Below, in pieces: positions 56,321-64,000 of a stretch of 64,000 nt of DNA. The DNA is taken from positions 641,314 through 705,313 of the forward strand of contig NMRB01000009.1 of NCBI GenBank assembly GCA_002633025.1, read 5' to 3'. Below the pieces are notes generated by a model that worked only from the letters and a program-made list of their open reading frames with translations, was not told the origin of the DNA and ran no database searches. Position 1 is the first letter of the stretch. The number at the start of each line of letters is the position of its first letter. The DNA is from Notospermus geniculatus. Lineage: Eukaryota; Nemertea; Pilidiophora; Heteronemertea; Lineidae. The position numbers and the translations under genes are program-made.

Positions 56321-57737
56321 TTANACTTCGTTCTCGTTGTTCGTAAGGGGACGAAATCTTCTTAAAGAACGACGAAAACGATGGTGAGGAAGATAAAAGC
56401 TTTTTCAGTCTTACTTTTAATTATTTCGGAAAAGTAAGAAAATCCGTTAAATACGGTAAGAAAACGCGTTTGGGTCATAAGTAAGAAAACTGGTTAAATC
56501 GGCGTAAGAAAACGCGTTAACAAATGAGTAAGATATCCCGTTGAGAGTAAGAAAACCCGTTGGAAGGTGTGCGTCAGATCTTACTGTGAGTAAGATTTCC
56601 CGTCGAGTAAGAAAAGCCGTTGAGTAAGAAAACTAGTTGTAACAGGCCTTAACGCGTTTTCTTACCGTATTTAACGGGTTTTCTTACTCTTCCGAAATAA
56701 TCAAAAATAAGACCGAAAAAAGCATTCTTATTCAACACTTATAATCGTTGCCTTCATGGTGCTCAACGGAAGGCTAAGTAGTCCCGCAAAAAAGAAGTAT
56801 ACGCGATGTATGCAGGCGGTTACCACGGTTACACAGGTTGCAAGATACGCACTGCATGGCGTGATGTTGATTACTTTTAGTGTGGAGGCAAAGCTCCGAA
56901 AATTGGCCGAATCGTTCACTTGCTAATTAAAAGAACCAAATTTGGCACCGTCGTAGACTGGGTCGAAGCCTTTAATTTCAGGACGGGAGCCCCGACGAAG
57001 TCGCCCCTAGTGGCCGCTATCTTGGATTTTAAAGTGGCGGCCATTTTGGACACATTTTCCTCAATATCTCGAAATCCAAGGTAGATAGATAGAAACTTAA
57101 TTCCACGACCTATAATATCTACATTTTTGACATCATTGGTTTCATCGGAAATGAGATCTCCACCAAATTTGGTGCTTTTATCAAAAACTGAACGATGGGT
57201 CCGCTTAACCTCCCTACATTGCATTTTGCGCCGACCTCACTCGGCGTTAGTTCAGGAGTTATTGCACTTGTCTTTTCGGTTTTGGCCACCTGGTGGCGAA
57301 GCCAAGGTTCAAATCGAACTGTAACTTGGTGCCGTAGGTTCCTGCGATTTTTGCTTGCGATCACTGGGATGGGTTTGTGACAAATCAAAATATTAACGAA
57401 ATCAGTGACATGAGACTGATTTTGTATGTCGTATTTTGTATACTTCAATCTCGTAAGGGGACGAAATCTCACTCTTGAAGAACGACAAAAACGATGTTGA
57501 GTAAGATAAAAAGCTTTTTTCGGTCTTATTTTTGATTATTTCGGAAGAGTAAGAACAACCCGTTAAATACGGTAAGAAAACGCGTTAGTGTCACGAGTAA
57601 GAAAACCCGTTAAAAATCGGCGTAAGAAAACGCGTTATAACAAATGAGTAAGATATCCCGTTGAGAGTAAGAAAACCCGTTGGAAGGTGTGCGTCAGATC
57701 TTTCCCGTCGCGTAAGAAAACCAGTTGTAACATAGCC

Positions 57738-58240
57738 TACCTACTCCATGTTCTCCAGTCAGGGGTTCGATTCCTTTGAAAATTTGAAATTTAGGCTAGG
57801 CCTTTGTAGGCCCTAAATATTTGGAATCCATAAATTTGTTGCATTTGCCAAAGCTAGGATGCTGTGTAATTCCTGGGTTCGATGTCTTCCGAGTTTTGAA
57901 GGGGTGGTTCCTTTTTTACATGATTTTTTGATTCCTGGAAAGTAGGCCCGTGACAGGCGAAAGATACCGGTATTACGGTACCACTGAAATTTTCACAGCC
58001 GCCAGAGCCCTAGTAAATTATACTTACCAAAGCAAAAGCTTGAAACAGTAGGCCTATAGAAAATCTCCCATAACGAAATGGCCGATTGTGGACGAAATTC
58101 GAAGGAAAATGACATCAGTAAGGCATCGTGGTCGTCGCTGTAGACGGATGAAACTGATCCACACTAGGTGGTGATTAATTCTAAATACCGGTATTGGTCT
58201 GGTGCATTGTCAGACTCAAAGAGTCAGTGCGCCGGGTGCG
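57738..58240. other. Nothing recognised
   Basis: B-box-like GGTTCGATTCC at 57770 stands alone without an A box. Otherwise AT-rich single-copy sequence. Confidence 0.4.
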
Positions 58241-58273
58241 CCCCCCCCCCCCCCCCCCCCNCCCCCCCCCCCC
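58241..58273. repeat. Poly-C run with one N
   Basis: About 32 bases of C interrupted by N at 58261. Length is not reliable. Confidence 0.9.
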
Positions 58274-58299
58274 GTAGCATATCCGCCCCTGATATCCGC

Positions 58300-58620
58300 G
58301 GTTTAGGCCGCCTGGAGAACCTGACGAATTTTGCTATTACAGCAGTATCAGTGTCAGTTTAGGCCGAAGGAAACTCAGGCCTGATGAATTTCGATATTCA
58401 GTGTATCATAGCATCAATCATTTAGGCCCTGGTGCCGGACCTGGTGGGTTTTGAGGTGCAGTTCTAGGCTATCCTTTACAGCAGCAGGGCCAAGGCGGGA
58501 CCTGATGAATTCCAATCTAGTGTATAGCAGTACAATATCAGTTTAGGCCCAAGGGACCTGATGTATTTCAATCGTTACAGCAGCATCAATATCAGTTTAT
58601 AGGCCCCGTAGGACCTTATA
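58300..58620 (+). repeat. Degenerate tandem repeat of about 65 bp
   Basis: Five imperfect units with the order TTTAGGCC, GGACCTGATGAATTTC, TTACAGCAGCATCA, ATATCAG. Unit length varies from about 60 to 75 bp. Confidence 0.7.
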
Positions 58621-59184
58621 TATGAGGAGCACATTCCCAAAAAACGACGAGTCTCCAATCATCTAGTACCTCCAATAGTGACTGGGTTCGTCAGTTAAAG
58701 AATAGGCTCCTCTAGATATTATCAACTCTCACCCTAGTTCAGATGATTTTGTCAGAGTTCTCAGTTCAAGATTGATTGAGTGAAGCAATGATCGATCGAG
58801 TGTAGGCCTTAAAATATTCATTGTCAGAAAATGGTTAGTAGCTGAAACAGAAGTGTCAACTCTTGGCGTCGACACAAAATACAGGGTAATAAGAGAAGAG
58901 AAAGCATTCATGATTAGTAACAGGCAATACCCATCATGGATGGAGCTGTCTGGCTCATCAACCATCAAACTATGGTTGAATCACCACTGACAACACCAAC
59001 CTGATGAAAGGGACTATGTATGCACAAAAATCCTTCAACCGGTGGGCCTACGCCGGACTGGGATCGCCAGTCCTGGGCCTAGAGAGCGTGCATACAGTCT
59101 AAGTAAGCCTAAATACTTACAACGTATCTGAAAAAGATGCCTGAAAAAGACGTCTGAAAAAGAATGCCTGCATTGCGTAGGTAG
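58621..59184. other. Nothing firm
   Basis: A 79-codon minus-strand ORF at 58729-58968 has some protein-like character (RVDTSVSATNHFLTMNILRP) but no splice sites were identified. Confidence 0.3.
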
Positions 59185-59898
59185 TTCTAGGCCTGGGCTC
59201 ATCCAGGTTCTTTCAAAGGACTAGGCTGGTTCATCCAGCAATGCAAGTTCTTCCCCAGAACTTTAAGCTGGGGGTATGAATGTTCTCAACTTACAGAGAG
59301 ACAACAAGGTCGGTTTTCGTCTCTGTGTCGCACTGTTCCTCGCATTCAATTTTGACAGACAAGGTAACGTTAGGAAGGTCACAGATTCTGAAAAACTGAG
59401 GTGAAAATTAGACACCTGAAAAAGAAGAAGTTGAATTCTAGGCCTGGTTCCTCCAGGTGGCTTTCAAATGACTAGGCTGGCATGGTTCATCCAATGCGAG
59501 TTTGTGTTCCTTCCCAGAACTTTACGGGGGGTAGCTACCTCGTCAGTCTCAACCAAAGACAGTGGACAACAAAGTCTGTTTGCATCACTGTGTCACACTG
59601 ATCATAGGTCCTGGTCTCATAGTTCCTGCAAAACTAAGATGAAAATTAGACACCGGAAAAAGAAGAAGTTGAATTCTAGGCCTGGTTCTTGCAGGTGGCT
59701 TTCAAATGACTAGGCTGGTCCATCCAGCAATGCAAGTTGGGGTTCCTCCCAGAACTTTAAGCTGGGTGTAGCTACTGTCAGTCTCCACCAAAGACAGTGG
59801 ATAACAAAGTCTGTTTGCATCACTGTGTCACACTGGTCCTGGTCTCGTAGTTCCTGAAATACTGAGGTGAAGATTAGACACCTGAAAGGAAGAAGTTA
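59185..59898 (+). repeat. Tandem repeat of about 240 bp, three units
   Basis: Units start at 59185, 59436 and 59674. Each begins TTCTAGGCCTGG, continues CTTTCAAATGACTAGGCTGG, CCAGAACTTTA, GACAACAAAGTCTGTTTGCA TCACTGTGTCACACTG and ends GAAAATTAGACACCTGAAAA AGAAGAAGTTG. The second and third are much closer to each other than to the first. Confidence 0.85.
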
Positions 59899-60089
59899 TG
59901 TGCATTCGTCATCTGTAACCATCTGTAGTCTGCTAGACCATCTGTAGTCTTCTGACAGACCATGATCCATGGCAACAACATAATAATCGTTGGTTTCTGT
60001 CCTTGACCAATACACTTTGTCTCCTCCAGACAGCACAGCAGAGACAAGTTCCACAAGATTGGATCCAGCCTGTCAACAGCACAAATCTA

Positions 60090-60715
60090 ACCATTTCATA
60101 CTCACCTTATTCCCTTACCTTGCAATCTTTGCCGCTGGGGATGGGACCCCCCTCCATTCTGGCAATGTACAGGTACCATACCAATTGGCCTCTAGACGGC
60201 ATCAGCATCTCAGTCTCAAACATTCCATTGCAACAACAGCCCAAATGTAACCATACCATATTCACCTTATTCCTTTGCCTTATAATCTTTGCCCCTTGGG
60301 GTGGGGCGACCCTCACCAAAACTTTCTGACAATGTGCCATACCACTGACATGGACAACCGGCCTCCCTCCATCCCTCATGCATGTAGCAAATGGCCTTCC
60401 TCTCCGTCTTTTGGCAAGAACACACAACTGCATCTCCAGCTTTCCATGAGAACGGTATCCCCTATCCATGGTTGATGCAGCAAAGACAACACCCATCCAT
60501 TTTGGTACAGGACCCAGGATTTGGTTGACCATAAAGACTGGCTTCTTCTCCGTCTCCATGCATTGTGCAGCTGCTGAAAGCTGAGACATTTTTTACAAAT
60601 ATCTTTAATTGCCAAGTGTCTCCAATCTTGGCTCCTCCACAGTTGATGCCAGATTCTATCAGTATCTGATGAAGCACGCTGCAGTCTACTCTCACCAACT
60701 GGCATGACATTCATA
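60090..60715 (-). other. Coding-like, Cys-rich region with a short internal repeat
   Basis: All three minus-strand frames are open for long stretches. The most protein-like reading, about 60710-60465, contains DCSVLHQILIESGINCGGAK, then DTWQLKIFVKNVSAF and a Cys cluster CTKMDGCCLCCINHG. Frames appear to swap near 60465, consistent with an intron, a frameshift or a decayed gene. A pair of about 50-bp repeats (60098 and 60257) contain AAG|GTGAGT-like and AAG|GTGAAT-like donors, as if an exon end was duplicated. No domain named with confidence. Confidence 0.3.
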
Positions 60716-60945
60716 GGCCCTTAGATTCTCAAGAGCAAAACTGAACTACAAGTATCAGACATCAGTCTCCAGCGCTACAACTTGGTGGATTGCCTGGCAC
60801 GAATTCCTTCAGACGCTGTGGAAAATTCAATTCATTTTGCTGCTCTTCTTTGGGAATTGAATGATCACTGTATCACTTACCTCCAACTATACATGTACTT
60901 ACAAACCATGTGACTGACCATCTGCTGACCTGCAGTGTGTGTGTG

Positions 60946-60958
60946 GGGGGGGGGGGGG
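60946..60958. repeat. GT/poly-G low-complexity run
   Basis: GTGTGTGTG followed by about 11 G. Simple sequence. Confidence 0.8.
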
Positions 60959-60959
60959 T

Positions 60960-61479
60960 ACACAGCACCAATTTTGGAATCTTACGACAGGACTGGTGGC
61001 CATCTGGTCAACCAGGGGGAGCTGGACGTGTGGGTGATCGATCCCTCCTCTTCATCCTCTACCATTCTGCAATTCCTGTTTGCTATTTGTTAAAAAACGT
61101 TGAACATCTTACACAGAAAGTGCAGTGAAGATTAAACAAGAGCAAGTGGTGTTTCATTCAAAATTCAGAAAGTAGGAGGTACCTTGATTTTGGGAGATTT
61201 TCTCACCACTGATTTGTCTGATCTTCTGTAGAAAAATTCCTACTCACCATTTTCCTAGTCTTCATGAGGATTTGTTTTCCTCTTCCAGGCTAACTCTTTA
61301 GAAAATGCTTGTCAATATGAAACTGCCAACCCATGATAAGATTGGTAACCAAAATTTATACCTCCAATAGAAATATCTGTGTAACAATTTGGAACACCTT
61401 GATTCACAAGACCTGGAATCAAGTTGTCTTTCAAGCGACCACTTCACTTGAGAACTGACCCAAGGCTCAATTAAACTGG
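60960..61479. other. Nothing recognised
   Basis: No repeat or coding signal; could be intron if the minus-strand fragments at 60.4 and 61.6 kb belong to one gene. Confidence 0.3.
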
Positions 61480-61658
61480 ATTTGTTTTGTAGTTTGCACT
61501 ACATTTTTTGATATTATGATTCGAAAAAAAACCAAGTTTGTTGAGCATTGGGGGACCTCGAGAGATCTTTTCTGGCAGTTCATATAACACTCATAGTCTA
61601 AGATAAACCTTTCTGTGCCTTCTCCCTCACACATCAGGGTCCATCCATCCATCAACAC
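61480..61658 (-). CDS. Candidate exon, unidentified protein
   Basis: A good acceptor (CTCTGTAG|GTGTTG) opens VLMDGWTLMCEGEGTERFIL then DYECYMNCQKRSLEVPQCS on the minus strand. Cys-rich and protein-like, but no strong donor follows (CGAG|GTCCCC and TTG|GTTTTT are weak). It may belong with the Cys-rich stretch at 60.4-60.7 kb. Function unknown. Confidence 0.3.
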
Positions 61659-62064
61659 CTACAGAGAAAGGAATAAAAATCAGTCATAGAATATTAAAGA
61701 ATCATAAAATAGGGACTCCATCATAAAATATGGATTCTAATCTACAAAATAGCCAATATTTGATTGAAATTACAGGAGGATAGGCAGGATTGGGACAGTA
61801 ATTTGCGGGCCACATCACATCAGCATGGTGGGGACACATGGGAAAAAAGATGACCTAGGCCTACATGGTTTTCAAGCCACCTGCCCCTCAAAAGTCGAGG
61901 AAAATTCATTGAAAATGGAAAAATTCCTTCAGGCCTTGTGAACAGCAAGTAAATCAGCATGCACGGCGCTACGCAAGACCTTTAGGACGGGGTTTTGCCC
62001 ATTTGAAACAATGTATTCCGCTATGGACGCACGTCACTGACAGCACGGCACGTGCATGCAGTGT

Positions 62065-62271
62065 ATGGCGGATTTTTCAAACGCCGATATTTCAACGGGT
62101 GATAAAATGGAATTTGCACAACATTTTGGGGCTGAAACTTGCCTTATGTATCACGAAATCAATCTACAGGGTGTTGCACAGGTTTTGAATGTGCAAAAGG
62201 GCGAACTTACCGTCAAAATACACGAAAAATTTGAGAAATCTGGAGACTGGTTCTTACCGTTTGGAAATTGA
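62065..62271 (+). CDS. Small coding-like ORF, unidentified
   Basis: Starts MADFSNADISTGDKMEFAQH at an ATGGCGG start (GTATGGCGG), runs 68 codons with balanced composition and ends FEKSGDWFLPFGN-TGA. The middle reads GVAQVLNVQKGELTVKIHEK. It looks more protein-like than its neighbours and could be a first exon (possible donors GCACAG|GTTTTG) or a chance ORF. No family recognised. It lies 0.5 kb upstream of the CpG-rich promoter, and CACGTG and ATGGCGG motifs surround its start too. Confidence 0.3.
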   Translation: MADFSNADISTGDKMEFAQHFGAETCLMYHEINLQGVAQVLNVQKGELTVKIHEKFEKSGDWFLPFGN

Positions 62272-62736
62272 TGCTGAACTTGATCAAACTCACTGAACTG
62301 GATTATCAGGGCGGACGATGCGCGAGCGGCGAGTGCGTGACAGAAGCGCGTGCCTGGGGATCACGTGATCTTCCCGCACGTGCCAACCTCCCTACCAGGG
62401 ATACGTCCAGACATAATGTACAGTAAAGATTGGCTTGGGAGACAGGGCAAGGGATACGAGGTATGACACTTGTGATTGACGTGTGGAATCTTGTTTTGAA
62501 CCGAACTCCTTTTGGCGCCACTGACGAGACTGGTTCTATACCAACCTCGTTCCCAGGGGTCGTTCGCTTTCTGACAATATGGCGGTCGCGTCACTAACGT
62601 TATTGATAGACTGAGTCACTCAGTATCTTTAANCACGTGATCATCCACGGGTATGGATTTTTGAGTAACGGCCGATGATCATGTGATCCAGTTTTCGCGG
62701 CAACGACGTCGCGCCGTCAGTTTTCTGCCAGCCAAA

Positions 62737-62766
62737 ATGGCGGCCGTTACCGAAGCTACCATTTGA
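62737..62766 (+). CDS. Upstream ORF (MAAVTEATI) in the putative 5' UTR
   Basis: Nine codons and TGA beginning in a near-perfect Kozak context (GCCAAAATGG), ending 33 nt before the main ATG. Its second half overlaps the left arm of a 10-bp stem (CGAAGCTACC / GGTAGCTTCG, about 62750-62790). The same bases also form a YY1-type AAAATGGCGGC motif, so it may be a DNA element rather than a translated ORF. Confidence 0.3.
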   Translation: MAAVTEATI

Positions 62767-62799
62767 CAGCACTCTCTAGCGGTAGCTTCGGGAACCAAA

Positions 62800-62869
62800 A
62801 TGGATATGGATTATTCTGGTTCCGCTACTCCACGGCAGATGGCGGCAGCTGCCAAGGGCAGGCGGGTGT
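62800..62869 (+). CDS. First coding exon of an unidentified plus-strand gene
   Basis: The ATG at 62800 sits in an excellent Kozak context (AACCAAAATGG) and opens MDMDYSGSATPRQMAAAAKG then RRV, 23 codons plus one base, ending at a strong donor (GGGTGT|GTAAGG). The sequence is low-complexity, basic and Ala-rich, like the N-terminus of a nuclear protein, but I do not recognise it. It lies at the 3' side of a CpG-rich, ATGGCGG-containing stretch typical of housekeeping promoters. Downstream exons were not found before 64 kb. If the donor is ignored the frame continues to a stop about 60 nt further on. Confidence 0.45.
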
Positions 62870-62871
62870 GT

Positions 62872-63387
62872 AAGGAAAGGATATCCCCAAGAAAAACTGT
62901 CCTAACTTCCTATCCTTCATTCTAATCTCTGGCGACTGGTTTCCATTCGTGAATAAAGATGACAAGTTGTCAAAAAAATAATAATCAACGAATCGAATGC
63001 GTATAATTAATTTACGCTGAATGAGAAACGCATTCTCTTTTCCATCTCCATTAATATGAAGGTCTGCACCGCGACAACTTACACAAGATTCTCAGGTTAT
63101 TCTCACAAAAGAACAGAATCAACCGATTAATCGATCAGCGTGATACCAGCTGGGCCGGTGTGACAGGCGACATAGTCCGCCAGGGGCCATGATCCTCCGG
63201 ACCCTGTCGCTAGGGAGTCCTGACCGGACGATTATTCCTAGCCTTCAAAAGAGGTGAAAGGGGACTATATTCCCTATAGTACTATAGGCCTATCACCTGT
63301 CACAGCAGTGACAGTAATCGTGCTCCCCAATATGCAAGTCCGTTCAGTGATGAATCCCTTATTGTATGGCGATTCAATTCATTAGTG
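62872..63387. other. Possible intron 1 of the plus-strand gene; nothing recognised
   Basis: No repeats of the known families and no second exon identified. GAGGTTTCGC-type sequence starts the next element. Confidence 0.35.
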
Positions 63388-63503
63388 AGGTTTCGCAAGC
63401 ACCCGGTTAGGTCATACGACAACGTTTTAATCTATTGTTTGGGTATACCCACACACTAGATAAGTACGTCGTCGTAGGGCCTAACCGGGCGCTTGCGAAA
63501 CCT
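63388..63503. mobile_element. Foldback MITE
   Basis: Arms AGGTTTCGCAAGCACCCGGT TAGG and CCTAACCGGGCGCTTGCGAA ACCT with inner CATACGAC / GTCGTAGG pairing, about 116 bp. Loop contains GGGTATACCC. Confidence 0.8.
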
Positions 63504-63673
63504 CCCTATATATTCAGACTATAGTAAATGCTTTTCCTTGAATTTCGCAATACAAATGCACTAGACAATACAAATCTGAAGTAAAAGCATTTGCTAGTCT
63601 TTATTCATGACCCCATTGGCTTCACAGTCGTGAACCCTCGGCAAGCCTTTGTTAACCGACGTTTTCGTATACC

Positions 63674-63854
63674 CTTGGAGGAATTATACTGACAGTATAA
63701 AGCTACTAAAGCTACGTTTAGCTGATACGCGGAATGCGGATTGCGGAACGCGGAAGCGGAAAATGCAATGCATTTTCGCATATCGCTTCCGCCGGGATTG
63801 GGTGTCCCTATCAGCATTCCGGATGTCTGGTAAACGCAGCTTTATTCCTCCAAG
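63674..63854. mobile_element. CTTGGAGGAATTATACTG foldback split by another MITE
   Basis: Outer ends CTTGGAGGAATTATACTG and ATTCCTCCAAG enclose an element (63707-63844) of the TAAAGCT...AGCTTTA family. The uninterrupted outer element at 39412-39453 shows what the empty version looks like. Confidence 0.75.
63707..63844. mobile_element. Foldback MITE, TAAAGCTGGATTTAGCTG family, copy 2
   Basis: Arms TAAAGCTACGTTTAGCTGAT ACGCGG and the reverse complement ending CGCAGCTTTA; interior GCGGATTGCGGAACGCGG and ATCGCTTCCGCCGGGATT as in 41380-41525. Confidence 0.85.
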
Positions 63855-63874
63855 GTATTACCGTATACATGTAG

Positions 63875-63970
63875 CAGGGTCGGATCCAGGGGGGGGGGCC
63901 GTGGGCGGCGTACCCCCCCCCCTCCCCTATTTTTGGCAGACCAGTGATTTTTTTAGCAAGAAAAATTCAG
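63875..63970. repeat. GGATCCAGGGGG repeat, truncated
   Basis: GTCGGATCCAGGGGG, a poly-G/poly-C rich segment, then TATTTTTGGCAGACCAGTGA. Shares GGATCCAGG...TTTTGGCAGA with 42582-42610. A widespread invertebrate repeat by general resemblance; the class is unknown to me. Confidence 0.5.
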
Positions 63971-64000
63971 TCACATAAAAATTCGAGTTTTTTGCTCTCA

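Larger units (their letters stand above)
55321..57732. mobile_element. Composite long-TIR DNA element with iterated 15-bp motifs
   Basis: Begins TGTTACAACTGGTTTTCTTA and ends with the reverse complement (GTAAGAAAACCAGTTGTAAC A), flanked by TAGCC on both sides (55316-55320 and 57733-57737), a 5-bp target duplication. Terminal repeats are about 300 bp and contain seven or eight copies of AACGSGTTTTCTTAC each. A third, inverted terminal repeat at 56325-56644 and a fourth partial one at 56650-56834 mean that two copies are fused or one has duplicated internally. 56835-57423 is interior sequence unlike anything else here. No transposase ORF. Confidence 0.85.
62530..62870 (+). promoter_or_regulatory. 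CpG-rich putative promoter with ATGGCGG and CACGTG motifs
   Basis: ATGGCGG occurs at about 62577, 62737 and, as GATGGCGGC, 62838; AAAATGGCGGC is the known YY1 initiator-type site. CACGTGATC at 62634 follows a palindromic GATCACGTGATC at about 62362, both E-box (USF/MiT-type) palindromes. CpG density is higher than in the repeat-rich left half. Motif matches are by eye; transcription start is unknown. Confidence 0.4.

Overview
This is eukaryotic nuclear DNA, most likely from an echinoderm (sea urchin or sea star), with other invertebrate deuterostomes such as amphioxus not excluded. The evidence is split genes with GT/AG introns, tRNA-derived SINEs, many foldback (MITE-like) elements, and abundant palindromic hexamers (AGGCCT, ACATGT, ACCGGT). 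There are no operons, no bacterial-type genes, and no intact transposase or reverse transcriptase. Near-identical direct duplications, three of them joined at an ambiguous base and one at an N gap, suggest a highly polymorphic genome in which alternative haplotypes may have been stitched together. The species call is inference.

Layout. 1-45 kb is repeat-rich and gene-poor. It holds five direct duplications (2.2-4.4, 10.5-11.8, 13.4-14.5, 15.0-19.5 and 39.3-40.8 kb), minisatellites, tRNA-like SINE heads, and at least ten foldback elements. A set of short minus-strand coding-like fragments (5.0, 10.5, 11.2, 14.6 and 17.3 kb) cannot be assigned to a family. 45.2-46.3 kb (perhaps to 47.2 kb) carries the 3' exons of a minus-strand gene for a single-pass membrane protein with N-glycosylation sequons and an acidic cytoplasmic tail. 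49.4-54.8 kb carries a complete, intact minus-strand gene for ethanolamine kinase: eight coding exons, all junctions in phase, 350 codons plus stop. Its introns host two MITEs, a perfect 200-bp palindrome, a tRNA-like SINE head and a minisatellite. 55.3-57.7 kb is a long-TIR DNA element with repeated 15-bp motifs and two nested TTA-flanked MITEs. 58.3-60.4 kb is degenerate tandem repeats and Cys-rich coding-like sequence on the minus strand. 62.0-62.9 kb looks like a CpG-rich promoter with ATGGCGG (YY1-like) and CACGTG motifs, a conserved-looking uORF and the first coding exon of a plus-strand gene that runs on into a region I could not resolve.

The ethanolamine kinase catalyses the first step of the CDP-ethanolamine pathway to phosphatidylethanolamine. 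Nothing ties its neighbours to that pathway. The most interesting material is structural: nested inverted-repeat elements, insertions dated by empty sites in paralogous copies, and recurrent duplications that change minisatellite copy number.
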